Assembly (NCBI GenBank): GCA_035511515.1
Contig: DATKFG010000017.1
Span: 1-26,363, forward strand
DNA from: VBCK01 sp035511515
Lineage (GTDB): Bacteria > Pseudomonadota > Gammaproteobacteria > Burkholderiales > Burkholderiaceae_F
Length of the DNA stretch: 26,363 bases
Direction of reading: 5' to 3'
Shown here: positions 14,681-21,937 of the stretch, one piece after another
Layout: each line of letters begins with the position of its first letter
Position numbering within the stretch: the stretch's first letter is position 1
Program-made: the position numbers and the translations under genes
The notes under the pieces: model-generated
Told to the model about the DNA's origin: nothing
The model's database searches: none
What the model saw: the letters and a program-made list of their open reading frames with translations, nothing else

Positions 14681-15124
14681 TCAATAGGTCTTGTACGGCA
14701 GGAACTTGCCGGACATCGAGATCGAGACCCGGTCTCCGGCGGGGTCGGCTTCCCGCCGCAGATCCATCTTGAAGTCAATGGCGCTCATGATGCCGTCGCC
14801 GAACTCCTCGTGGATGAGCTCCTTGAGCGTGGTGCCGTAGACGTTCACGATCTCGTAGAAGCGGTAAATCAGCGGGTCGACCGGCACCGTGGTGGGCAGG
14901 CTCCCCTTGTAGGGAACGACCATCAGCCACCGCTTCTCTTCGGCAGTGAGCCCGAAGATCTCCGCGACGATATCCGTCTGTCTGGCGTTCAACGTCATCT
15001 GGCCCAGGCAGGCCGCGGCGACCCACTCCTTGCTCAAACCGACCTGGCGCGCGACATCGGACCACTTCAGGCCCTTGCTGACCTTGGCCGCGATGATCTT
15101 CTCGGTGACCTCCAGACGGTTCAT
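14681..15124 (-). CDS. cynS: Cyanate hydratase (cyanase)
   Basis: The 147-residue protein decomposes cyanate with bicarbonate to ammonia and CO2, in the cytoplasm, normally as a decamer. The N-terminal helical domain is HTH-like and not used for DNA binding (MNRLEVTEKIIAAK...). The C-terminal catalytic domain has VPVDPLIYRFYE, with the active-site Arg and Glu, and FGDGIMSAIDFK, with the active-site Ser. The start ATG at 15124 follows a Shine-Dalgarno GAGGGAG on the minus strand; longer in-frame starts up to 15316 have no support. Neither a CynR regulator, carbonic anhydrase nor cyanate transporter gene is adjacent, so the gene stands alone. Its function might be detoxification or nitrogen supply. 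Confidence 0.95.
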   Translation of the reverse strand: MNRLEVTEKIIAAKVSKGLKWSDVARQVGLSKEWVAAACLGQMTLNARQTDIVAEIFGLTAEEKRWLMVVPYKGSLPTTVPVDPLIYRFYEIVNVYGTTLKELIHEEFGDGIMSAIDFKMDLRREADPAGDRVSISMSGKFLPYKTY

Positions 15125-15407
15125 GACTTGATCTCCCTCATCAGTCCGTAAAGAGCGATGCGCTCGTACTGATCGCATTTTTTCACGTGCTGCGCCGGTT
15201 CCCCTTCCCAACCGCATACCCCGTTTCTGCATCGCGCGCCCCGGCCCGGGTTTCGTTTGAAACGGTCGGCGAGGAAACCCCGCTCGGACCGCGGCGGTCA
15301 AATCCCAGTCGATCACGGCGTGCCCCGCTTCGGTGCAACGGCCCTGCGGCTGTCGAATTTGGACGCGGCCGTTCGACTATGGGATGAGTCGAAGACGGGA
15401 GCTGAAA
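15125..15407. other. Divergent intergenic region between cyanase and the small membrane protein gene
   Basis: About 280 bases without a gene I can support. It must hold the cyanase promoter (leftward) and probably that of the 54-residue protein (rightward). A short GTTTC-GTTT-GAAAC hairpin lies at 15250-15263 and a TTTTTT run at 15178-15183. No convincing -35/-10 pair or riboswitch-like fold was recognised. Confidence 0.4.
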
Positions 15408-15572
15408 ATGCAAGTCGCCGTGGGCACTGTAGGGTTGCTGCGCGAATTTTTCCAGAGGCTCGGGCCTTACCTGGTGCTGGAAATCCTGCTGCCCGGCGGC
15501 ACGCTGGTTGCGCTGCTGCTTTTCCTGTACCGGCGCCGCAAGGCGACTGGCGCGTCCCGGTGGGCAGTCTGA
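15408..15572 (+). CDS. Small single-pass membrane protein, 54 residues, unknown function
   Basis: The ATG at 15408 is preceded by GGGAG (15397-15401) six bases away, an ideal Shine-Dalgarno; an ATG at 15384 lacks this. The N-terminal 18 residues look amphipathic (LLREFFQRLGP). A hydrophobic helix follows (about 20-41, YLVLEILLPGGTLVALLLFL) containing a Pro-Gly-Gly kink. A basic tail YRRRK then keeps the C-terminus in the cytoplasm by the positive-inside rule. Its TGA abuts the TGA of the convergent DUF493 gene (TGATCA, 15570-15575). I do not recognise a named family; the start signal and helix make it a likely real gene. Confidence 0.6.
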   Translation: MQVAVGTVGLLREFFQRLGPYLVLEILLPGGTLVALLLFLYRRRKATGASRWAV

Positions 15573-15839
15573 TCAAAGGACCACGCGCACCATCGGGTGT
15601 CGCGTCAGCTCCAGGTAGAGCGCGTCGAGCTGGCTGCGGGAGCGCGCGACGATCGTCGCGCTGATCGAAAGATACTTGCCGGCACGCGATTCGCGGACCT
15701 GGATCGAAGTCACGTCGAAGTCGGGCGCGTGCGTGCGCAGCACCTGGGCGATCGCCGCCTCGAAGCCGGCCTGGTTCAGACCGACGATCTTCAACGGAAA
15801 GTCGGTCGGATACTTGATCAGACTTTCCGGTTCGGCCAT
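15573..15839 (-). CDS. DUF493 (YbeD-like) family protein
   Basis: The 88-residue protein starts at the ATG at 15839 (MAEPESLIKYPTDFPLKIVG). It carries the typical DUF493 pattern: YPTDFPLKI near the N-terminus, then GFEAAIAQVLRTHAPDF, RESRAGKYLSISATI, and a final TRHPMVRVVL. The fold is ACT-like and small, and the molecular role is not established. In many proteobacteria the gene sits directly before lipB, and it is also downstream of a D-amino-acid transaminase here (37-base gap). The usual lipB neighbour is missing on the left, where other genes lie for about 4 kb. Confidence 0.9.
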   Translation of the reverse strand: MAEPESLIKYPTDFPLKIVGLNQAGFEAAIAQVLRTHAPDFDVTSIQVRESRAGKYLSISATIVARSRSQLDALYLELTRHPMVRVVL

Positions 15840-15876
15840 TGGCTCACCCGCGGCGGCATGCCGCGCCCACCCGATG

Positions 15877-16731
15877 CTACAACGCATCGATGGCGGCGTC
15901 GTATCCGCGGCGCATTTGCCGGTAAATCGGGCCGGGCCGGCCCGCGCCGATCGGCCGGCCATCGAGCTCGACGATCGCAAGCACCTCGCGCGTAGCGGCG
16001 CTCAGCATCAGCTCGTCGGCGCCGCGAACCTCGTCCATCGAGATCGATCGGACCTCGAAAGGGATGCCGGCGTGCTCGCACAGTTCCTGTATGAACCCGT
16101 AACGGATGCCCTCCAGGATCAGGTTGTCGCGCGGGGTCGCCAGCACGCGGCTGTCCTTGACCACCCAGATGTTGCTGGCCGAGCCCTCGGTCAGGCGTCC
16201 GTCGCGGTGCTGGATGACCTCGTCGAGGCCGCGATCGGCCGCCTGCTGTCTGGCCAGCACGGCGCCCAGCAGGGACACCGACTTGATATCGCACCGGAGC
16301 CAGCGCAGGTCGGCCACCGAGATGGTGCGCAGCCCCCGCTCCCGCTGCTCCGTGCTGGGCCGGGTCAGCGCCGACGCCATGGCGAAGACGGTGGGACTGA
16401 CGTTGGCGGGGAATGCGAAATCGCGCTTGGCCACGCCGCGCGTGACCTGCAGGTACACGACCAGATCCTCGGCCGGCGCCGATTGGATCAAGCGGCCGAT
16501 GAGCGATCGCCATTGATCGCGGCGGTACGGATTGTCGATCCGCACCTCGGCCAGGCTGCGCTGCAGCCGATCCAGGTGTTGCTCCAGCCGGAACGGGCGC
16601 TTGCGGTAGGCCGGCACCACCTCGTAGATGCCGTCGCCAAAGATGAAGCCACGGTCCAGAACGGGAATGCGGGCGCTCGCCAGCGGCATATATTCCCCGT
16701 TCAGGTAGCACAGACTGTCGTCGGAATTCAT
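15877..16731 (-). CDS. dat: D-amino-acid transaminase (PLP fold type IV)
   Basis: The protein has 284 residues, the usual length. It transfers amino groups between D-amino acids and 2-oxo acids, for example D-alanine with 2-oxoglutarate to give D-glutamate for peptidoglycan. Visible motifs are RGFIFGDGIYEVVPAYRK (27-44), the PLP Schiff-base Lys150 in CDIKSVSLLG and TEGSASNIW (181-189) near the cofactor phosphate. The start has a GAGG Shine-Dalgarno that overlaps the stop of the hydrolase gene (8-base gap), so the genes are in one operon. Branched-chain aminotransferases and 4-amino-4-deoxychorismate lyase share the fold, but the GDGIYEV pattern and the gene context favour D-amino-acid transaminase. 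Confidence 0.9.
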   Translation of the reverse strand: MNSDDSLCYLNGEYMPLASARIPVLDRGFIFGDGIYEVVPAYRKRPFRLEQHLDRLQRSLAEVRIDNPYRRDQWRSLIGRLIQSAPAEDLVVYLQVTRGVAKRDFAFPANVSPTVFAMASALTRPSTEQRERGLRTISVADLRWLRCDIKSVSLLGAVLARQQAADRGLDEVIQHRDGRLTEGSASNIWVVKDSRVLATPRDNLILEGIRYGFIQELCEHAGIPFEVRSISMDEVRGADELMLSAATREVLAIVELDGRPIGAGRPGPIYRQMRRGYDAAIDAL

Positions 16732-16739
16732 CGAACGCC

Positions 16740-17408
16740 TCAGTTCGATCGAGCAGATTCCGCCTCGGCCCCGAGCACGTGGCGCGTCACCAGTTGCTTC
16801 AGGATCGGCAAGCGCCGGTGAAAGAAATGGTCGGTGGCGGGGATCACGACCACGGGAATGTCACAGGTTGCGGCCCATGCGAACACATCGGCCAGCGGGA
16901 TCGTCTCGTCCTGCTGCCCGTGTATCACCAGCGCGCCTGAGGCGACCGCGGGCATTGGCCACTTGCCCGCTGCCGCACCGATCAGCACCAGATGCCGGGC
17001 CGCGGCGCCGCGGTCTTGCAGTTTGGCCGCCGCCTGCGCGACCACGAAGCTGCCGAACGAATATCCGGCCAGCGCGACCGGCAGCGGCGCGGCCGGCGCG
17101 ATGCCCACAAGCTGCGCAATCGAATCGATCAGGTGCATCACATCGTCGAGCTCTCCGCGGCCGTTGTCGTGCTGCCCCTCGGTGGCGCCGACCCCGCGGA
17201 AACTCGATCGCACCGCCAGCCACCCCAGAGCGCAGAAGGCGCGCGCCAGGGTCGAGACGACCTTGTTGTCCAGGCTGCCGCCGAACAACGGATGCGGATG
17301 TGCGATGTGCGCGACACCGACCGGCGACGGCGCCTCCGGCCAGTCGAGCGCCACTTCGATCCGGCCAACCGGGCCGGGCACCAGGCGCCGTTCCGATCGC
17401 ACGGTCAC
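16740..17408 (-). CDS. Alpha/beta hydrolase (COG2945-type)
   Basis: The 222-residue protein starts at a GTG (17408) that overlaps the ferredoxin stop as GTGA. Family landmarks are HPHPLFGGSLDNKVV (37-51), RGVGATEG (71-78), a nucleophile elbow GYSFGS (115-120, Ser117), Asp167 in GQQDETIP and His194 in TDHFF; the Ser-Asp-His triad is thus complete. The protein is cytoplasmic with no signal peptide. The natural substrate of this family is not known; a carboxylesterase or peptidase-like activity is likely from the fold. It is translationally coupled to the ferredoxin gene and followed by the D-amino-acid transaminase gene. Confidence 0.88.
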   Translation of the reverse strand: MTVRSERRLVPGPVGRIEVALDWPEAPSPVGVAHIAHPHPLFGGSLDNKVVSTLARAFCALGWLAVRSSFRGVGATEGQHDNGRGELDDVMHLIDSIAQLVGIAPAAPLPVALAGYSFGSFVVAQAAAKLQDRGAAARHLVLIGAAAGKWPMPAVASGALVIHGQQDETIPLADVFAWAATCDIPVVVIPATDHFFHRRLPILKQLVTRHVLGAEAESARSN

Positions 17409-17716
17409 GGCAGCCGGAGCCGCTCGACGATGTGTCCGTTGACCAGATGCGAATCGATGATCTCGTCGATGTCTTTTTCATCGACGTACGTGTACCAGAC
17501 CGCTTCCGGATACACGACCAGGCAGGGGCCCAGATCGCACCGATCCAGGCAACCGGCGCGATTGACGCGTACCCCGCCGGGACCGGCCCGGCGCAGGGCC
17601 TTGATCCGGTCTTTGGCGTAGGCCTGCATCGCTGCCGCCCCGCCGTTGGCGCAGCAAACCTGGCCGGGATCGCGCTGGTTGACGCAGAAAAAAAGGTGGT
17701 GTTTGAAATAGCTCAT
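17405..17716 (-). CDS. Thioredoxin-like [2Fe-2S] ferredoxin
   Basis: The 103-residue protein starts at the ATG at 17716 (MSYFKHHLFFCVNQR). An upstream in-frame ATG at 17764 adds 16 unlike residues and is less likely. Its pattern FFCVNQRDPGQVCCAN...GCLDRCDLGPCLVVYPE matches the thioredoxin-fold [2Fe-2S] ferredoxins (COG3411). Cys11, Cys22 (or 21), Cys56 and Cys60 (or 65) are the candidate cluster ligands. The family resembles the NuoE subunit of complex I and probably carries electrons, but its partner is unknown. It is the first gene of a leftward run that includes a hydrolase and the D-amino-acid transaminase. Confidence 0.9.
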   Translation of the reverse strand: MSYFKHHLFFCVNQRDPGQVCCANGGAAAMQAYAKDRIKALRRAGPGGVRVNRAGCLDRCDLGPCLVVYPEAVWYTYVDEKDIDEIIDSHLVNGHIVERLRLP

Positions 17717-17831
17717 CGTGACGCAGTTTGCCAGGGTCCCAATGTTCAATCCATACGGCGTCATACGGATTGGCAGGCGGGTCGAAACCGGGGCCAGACC
17801 TGTCGCGCCGAACGGCCGGATCGGTGCCGGC

Positions 17832-17859
17832 TTGGCCGCAAGCGCTTCGGTGGTACAGT
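17832..17859 (+). promoter_or_regulatory. Putative promoter of the birA-coaX-SPOR operon
   Basis: TTGGCC (17832-17837) and TACAGT (17854-17859), with a 16-base spacer and an upstream TGG, form a typical proteobacterial promoter. Transcription would begin near 17866, about 40 bases ahead of the birA ATG. The rest of 17717-17904 presumably also holds the leftward ferredoxin promoter, which I could not place. Confidence 0.5.
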
Positions 17860-17904
17860 CGCCGCGCGTTCGCGCTCATTACGGTCACATTACCTCCGGG
17901 GCCG

Positions 17905-18783
17905 ATGTCCGCTTCGAAACCGCAAGGCCGCACTGCCGGTGTGCCTTCACCCGGTGAACGGGCCGGCGCGCACACATTCGACACGCCGCTGTCGCGCGAG
18001 GCGATCGAGCGGGCGCTCGGCCTGGCCGACTCGGTGCGGGTCGAAGCGGTCGAACAGACCGGATCGACCAACGATGACCTGCTGGAGGACGCGCGCCTGT
18101 CTGCTCCGCACAAGCCGACCGTGCGTGCCGCGTTGCACCAGTTTGCCGGCCGCGGCCGCCATGGCCGGCGCTGGCACGACGCACGGGGGCACGCGCTGCT
18201 GTTTTCGGTGATGACGGCCTGGCAGCGCGATCCGGCCGCCGCCTCGGCGGTGACCGTGGCCTGCGGCATTTCGGTGGCCGAGCTGCTGCGCCAGCGCGGC
18301 ATCGAGGCCCGGCTCAAATGGCCCAACGATTTGTTGCTGTCGGGGCGCAAGCTGGGCGGAATCCTGACCGAGTTGGCGATCGACTCGCACGGCCGCACCA
18401 GCCTGGTGGTGGGGCTGGGCGTGAACCTGTGCCTGGGTCCCGAAACGCGCGTATCGATCGACCAGCCGGCCGCCGCGCTGGACGAACGCATCGTGGAGGC
18501 GCGGCTGATGTCCGAGCGGGAGAGCTGGATTGGGCTGCTGGCGCGCGCCGTGTTGGACGCGATCGAGCGCTTCGAGCGGGAGGGGTTTGCGCCGTTTCGG
18601 CCGCGCTTCGAGGATCTGTTCTGCTACAGCGGCCGGCCGGTGGTCCTGATGCAGGCGGGACTGCCCACGATGAGCGGTGTGGCGGTCGGCATCGATGGGG
18701 AAGGGCGCCTGCTGCTTTCCACCGACAACGCAGTGCAGGCCGTCTCCAGCGGAGAACTGTCGCTGCGCCCGGCCGACGCATGA
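17905..18783 (+). CDS. birA: Biotin--[acetyl-CoA-carboxylase] ligase, without DNA-binding domain
   Basis: The protein has 292 residues from the ATG at 17905. It makes biotinyl-AMP and attaches biotin to the AccB lysine of acetyl-CoA carboxylase. Motifs present: GSTN (53-56), the biotinyl-AMP loop GRGRHGRRW (82-90), KWPND (138-142) and GRKLGGILTE (147-156), followed by a small SH3-like C-terminal domain (about 240-290). The N-terminus holds no winged helix-turn-helix of the E. coli BirA repressor, so this is a group I (monofunctional) ligase that should not repress biotin genes. Its stop overlaps the coaX start by ATGA. In-frame starts upstream to 17728 are unlikely. Confidence 0.94.
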   Translation: MSASKPQGRTAGVPSPGERAGAHTFDTPLSREAIERALGLADSVRVEAVEQTGSTNDDLLEDARLSAPHKPTVRAALHQFAGRGRHGRRWHDARGHALLFSVMTAWQRDPAAASAVTVACGISVAELLRQRGIEARLKWPNDLLLSGRKLGGILTELAIDSHGRTSLVVGLGVNLCLGPETRVSIDQPAAALDERIVEARLMSERESWIGLLARAVLDAIERFEREGFAPFRPRFEDLFCYSGRPVVLMQAGLPTMSGVAVGIDGEGRLLLSTDNAVQAVSSGELSLRPADA

Positions 18784-19601
18784 CGTGGCTGCTGCTCGAT
18801 GCGGGCAACACCGCGCTGAAATGGGCACTGACCGGGACGGGTGAGCCTTCTGCGCTGGCGCGCGGCCTCCTGGAGCTGGGCACGTCCGCGGGCACGCTGG
18901 CCGGCGCCCTGCGGCAGTCGCTGCGCGAATCGCCCGTCGGGGTGTCCGGCGCGCAGGCGTTCGGCTGCAGCGTGGCCTCCGAGCAGATGACGCAGGAAAT
19001 CGCGGCAGCGGTCGATCCGCTGACGCACGGGGGCATCCGATGGCTGTCCTCGCAAGCCCGGTTCGAGTTGCGCGGCGTCGAGCTGCTGAACGGCTATCGC
19101 GATCCGGCCCAGCTCGGAGCCGATCGCTGGCACGCGATGATCGCGGCGCGGCTGTCGTTTCCGGGTCAGCCACTGGTGGTCGTATGCGCCGGAACCGCGA
19201 CGACGGTGGATTCGATTGATGCGGCCGGGCGATTCCTGGGCGGCGTGATCGCGCCGGGCGCTTCGCTGATGACCGACAGCCTGGCTCGCGGCACGGCCAG
19301 GCTGCCGCGCAGCACGGGACGGCCGGCCGCGATGCCCGACAACACCGACGACGCGATCGCCACCGGTGTGGCCGATGCCCTGGCCGGTCTGGTTGAACGC
19401 CGGGTTCGCGCGCTCAGGCGCGCCACGGCGCCGCCCCAATTGGTGGTGGCGGGCGGGCGCGCCGGCGAGCTCGCCTCGCGACTGACGTTGGCAGACGACG
19501 TCGGCGGCATCACAATCGAGGAGCACCTGGTCCTGCGCGGGCTGTGGTTCCGCGCATTGGCCGCCGTCCAGGCCGATGCTGACCGGCCCGATCCGAAATG
19601 A
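18780..19601 (+). CDS. coaX: Type III pantothenate kinase
   Basis: The 273-residue protein phosphorylates pantothenate in the first step of coenzyme A synthesis. It belongs to the ASKHA (acetate kinase/hsp70/actin) superfamily. Motifs: phosphate-1 DAGNT with Lys14 (7-14), GADRW with catalytic Asp115 (113-117), GTATTVD (138-144) and GGVIAPG (154-160). It is coupled by ATGA overlaps to birA upstream and to the SPOR gene downstream. The birA-coaX pairing is frequent in betaproteobacteria. Length and motifs are all normal. Confidence 0.95.
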   Translation: MTWLLLDAGNTALKWALTGTGEPSALARGLLELGTSAGTLAGALRQSLRESPVGVSGAQAFGCSVASEQMTQEIAAAVDPLTHGGIRWLSSQARFELRGVELLNGYRDPAQLGADRWHAMIAARLSFPGQPLVVVCAGTATTVDSIDAAGRFLGGVIAPGASLMTDSLARGTARLPRSTGRPAAMPDNTDDAIATGVADALAGLVERRVRALRRATAPPQLVVAGGRAGELASRLTLADDVGGITIEEHLVLRGLWFRALAAVQADADRPDPK

Positions 19602-20308
19602 GAGCGGTGTTGCTGTCGCTGCTGCTGCTGAACCTGGCGCTGTATGCCTGGCTGCACGGCTGGTTCGGCACCGTGCCGGTCAGCGGGCGCGAGCCGTCTC
19701 GCCTGGAGCAGCAGGTGGCGGCCGAGCGCATTCGCGTGTTGACCGATCGCGAAGTCCAGCAGCTCGAGCGCCGCGCCGGCGACGCGGCCGGCGCGGCCGC
19801 CGCGACCGCCTCGGCGCTCGCGCAGGACGTCGCTGGCTCGTGCGTGCAGATCGGCGAGTTCGTCAACGACGCCCAGCTGGCGCGCTTGCGCGAGAAGCTG
19901 GCCGAGATGAAGCTGGTGGACCGCGCGGCCGAGCAAAGCAAGGAGTTGCCGGGCTGGTACCAGGTGTACCTGCCGCCGGCCAGGTCGCTCACCGAGGCCG
20001 AGCAGCGCGCCGATCAGTTGCGCGCCCAGGGCGTGCGGGAGCTGCTGGTGATGAAGGAGGAAGGCGAGCTTCGCTACTCGATCGGTCTGGGCGCGTTTCG
20101 CGACCGCGATCTGGCGCTCAAGCAGGTGACTCAGCTGGAGCGTCGGGGCGTCAAGGGTGCGCGCGTGGCCGACAAGCCGACCACGGTGCGGTCCACGCGG
20201 GTGCTGATCCGCGGCGCCGATGCGCCGGCGCTGCAGCAGCTGGAGGCATTACAGAAGGAGTTCCCGCAGCAGAAAGTGCAGCCGTGCGGGGCCGAGCCGA
20301 CCTCTTAA
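19598..20308 (+). CDS. SPOR-domain membrane protein
   Basis: The protein has 236 residues. An N-terminal membrane anchor (about 3-20, VLLSLLLLNLALYAWL) is followed by a charged, Ala-rich linker with a cysteine at 82. A SPOR-like domain follows (about 118-190), with GWYQVYLPPARSLTEAEQRADQLRAQGV and YSIGLGAFRDRDLALKQVTQLERRGVKGARV. SPOR domains bind denuded glycan strands at division sites in the periplasm. The topology (short cytoplasmic end, periplasmic domain) fits. It is coupled to coaX by ATGA and is the last gene of the operon. Its own role is not known. Confidence 0.85.
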   Translation: MRAVLLSLLLLNLALYAWLHGWFGTVPVSGREPSRLEQQVAAERIRVLTDREVQQLERRAGDAAGAAAATASALAQDVAGSCVQIGEFVNDAQLARLREKLAEMKLVDRAAEQSKELPGWYQVYLPPARSLTEAEQRADQLRAQGVRELLVMKEEGELRYSIGLGAFRDRDLALKQVTQLERRGVKGARVADKPTTVRSTRVLIRGADAPALQQLEALQKEFPQQKVQPCGAEPTS

Positions 20309-20330
20309 GCCGCTTTGGACCCGCCCTAGG

Positions 20331-20765
20331 TCAATCGGCCGGCAGCAGCTCGACGATGCTGGCCGTCAGCGCGGCCAGCTGCCGGCGGCAGTTCGCCAGC
20401 CGGGCGGCGCTCGGGTCGCGCTGGCGCGGGCCCCAGATCGGCTGCGGAAAGTGCGCGTCGTCGGCAAAGCGCGCAATCACGTGCCAGTGCAGATGCGGCA
20501 CCTGGTTGCCGAGGCTGGCCAGGTTGATCTTGTCCGGCGCCATCGTCCGGCGCAGCGCCGTTTCAGCCACATGCACGGCGGCCAGCAGCCCGGCCCGCTC
20601 GGGTTCGGTCAGATCGCTCATCTCGGTCACATGCGCGTTCCAGATCACGCGCACGAAAGCCGGATAGTCGGGATCTTCGACCAGCACCACGCGCAGCCGC
20701 GCAGTGCGGGCCACCAGCGTGCCGCCGTCTTCGCGGCACAGTTCACAGTCGCAGGAGCGCGCCAT
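20331..20765 (-). CDS. HIT-family nucleotide hydrolase
   Basis: The 144-residue protein has an N-terminal Cys cluster CDCELC (5-10) and the full HIT signature H-x-H-x-H (His91, His93, His95, in VPHLHWHVIARF). HIT proteins hydrolyse or transfer nucleotide monophosphates, for example from Ap4A or AMP-lysine-type adducts. The domain core (LVEDPDYPAFVRVIW and NLASLGNQVPHLHWH) resembles small bacterial diadenosine tetraphosphatase-like members. The substrate is not shown. The gene converges on the SPOR gene with only 22 bases between stops. Confidence 0.9.
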   Translation of the reverse strand: MARSCDCELCREDGGTLVARTARLRVVLVEDPDYPAFVRVIWNAHVTEMSDLTEPERAGLLAAVHVAETALRRTMAPDKINLASLGNQVPHLHWHVIARFADDAHFPQPIWGPRQRDPSAARLANCRRQLAALTASIVELLPAD

Positions 20766-20786
20766 ATTCAGGCCGGCACCACGGCG

Positions 20787-21359
20787 TCAGAAAATCCGCG
20801 GGACCACCGCCGGGGTGCGTGCGGCGTAGTCGGACCAGGCCGATCCGAATGTCTCGCGCATCCAGCGCTCTTCCAGCCGCCACTTGCGCCACAGGGCGTA
20901 CCCCGCGATGACAAGGGCCAACGGCCCGCGCCACTGGCCCGATGCCAGCGCCGAGCCGGCGAACGCGAGCAGCAGACCGCTGTAGATCGGATGCCGAACA
21001 TAGCGGTACGGGCCCGCCGTGATCAGCTGATGATCCTGTTTCACCGTCACGGTGCCGCTCCAGTTGGTCCCCAGCACGCGGCGCGCCCACACCGTCAGCG
21101 CCAGAGCCGCGACCGTGATCGCGGCGCCGGCCAGTTCCAGGCCGAGCGATGGCTCAACGAATGTCGCGGCGAGCCAGGTCCCGGGCCGCGCCGGCATCGC
21201 CAGTAGCGCTACCGCCACGGTGAGCGGCACGATGTGGCCGGCGCGCGACGCGGGCGATTCGTGCCGTCGCGCCGGTTTGACCCCGCGCGCGCTGATCAAC
21301 CAGTAGGCGGCCCACGCAAGCCAGATGCACCCCAAGATGGAGCCGACCGCGGGGGCCAT
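20787..21359 (-). CDS. Isoprenylcysteine-methyltransferase-like (ICMT/PEMT) membrane protein
   Basis: The 190-residue protein starts at the ATG at 21359, four bases after the stop of the preceding gene. Four to five membrane helices are visible (about 5-22, 43-60, 72-90 and a re-entrant pair at about 124-160). The conserved methyl-donor-binding segment GPYRYVRHPIYSG (116-128) and the following WRLEERWMRETFG (160-172) with acidic residues mark the ICMT/phospholipid methyltransferase superfamily. Bacterial members have no prenylated protein targets known; a lipid or isoprenoid substrate is plausible. It sits between two HIT-fold genes on the same strand. Longer in-frame starts to 21419 overlap the neighbour and are unlikely. 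Confidence 0.85.
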   Translation of the reverse strand: MAPAVGSILGCIWLAWAAYWLISARGVKPARRHESPASRAGHIVPLTVAVALLAMPARPGTWLAATFVEPSLGLELAGAAITVAALALTVWARRVLGTNWSGTVTVKQDHQLITAGPYRYVRHPIYSGLLLAFAGSALASGQWRGPLALVIAGYALWRKWRLEERWMRETFGSAWSDYAARTPAVVPRIF

Positions 21360-21363
21360 CGTT

Positions 21364-21849
21364 TCACCAGTCGACCAGATGGAAGTGCAGGTACGAGATG
21401 TCCTGTTCGCCGGGTCCATTCGTGTAGACGCGATAGTCCGACAGATTCTGCTCGTTGACGATCGCCCGGATGATCGCGAAGCAGTCCATCACGTACGGCG
21501 CGTCCTCGGCGGTCAGGTCGGCGATGTCGCGGATATCGCGCTTCGGAAAGAACACCAGGTGCAGGTGACGGCCTCTGCGCGGGTAGGGTACGGCCAGGCA
21601 TTTGTCGGATTCGCGCACGACCTGCGGCACCCAGCCCGGCGCGTTGACGATGCCGGCCGATGCGAACAGGCCGGCGATGTCGTTGGCCCGGTAGCAGCGC
21701 TGCGCGCACGATGCGACATTGAGCCAGGCGCGCGGCTGCGTGTTCATGAAGGCGCGCGCTCCGATCGACAAGCCGACCACGAATGTGAGCGGCAGGATAA
21801 TCAGCAGGCGGACGCGCCGGTTTTGAGCCGATCGGTCAGAATTGAACAT
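21364..21849 (-). CDS. Membrane-anchored HIT-like protein
   Basis: The protein has 161 residues. An N-terminal helix (about 13-30, VRLLIILPLTFVVGLSIG) would anchor or export it. The rest is a HIT fold: HLHLVFFPKRDIRDIADLTAEDAP (95-118), the DYRVYTNGP strand and a terminal LHFHL (154-158). The signature H-x-H-x-H is altered to Y153-x-H155-x-H157; the middle, nucleophilic His is kept, the first is Tyr. The chain ends right after the motif. Four cysteines lie between the anchor and the fold or within it (48, 52, 84, 123), possibly forming disulfides if periplasmic. CDP-diacylglycerol pyrophosphatase is another exported HIT-type enzyme, but the match is not close. Function unknown. Confidence 0.75.
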   Translation of the reverse strand: MFNSDRSAQNRRVRLLIILPLTFVVGLSIGARAFMNTQPRAWLNVASCAQRCYRANDIAGLFASAGIVNAPGWVPQVVRESDKCLAVPYPRRGRHLHLVFFPKRDIRDIADLTAEDAPYVMDCFAIIRAIVNEQNLSDYRVYTNGPGEQDISYLHFHLVDW

Positions 21850-21937
21850 AGGGCGGCTTTGGAATTGGGTGACGTACTGGCGTCATCGGCCCGCAGGCCG
21901 GCCCGACGACTGACGCCGCCAGTTTACGGAGGAAGCC

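Noticed and set aside
15125..15316. N-terminal extension of cyanase
   Set aside because: Cyanase families begin close to MNRLEVTEKI and a good Shine-Dalgarno precedes the ATG at 15124.
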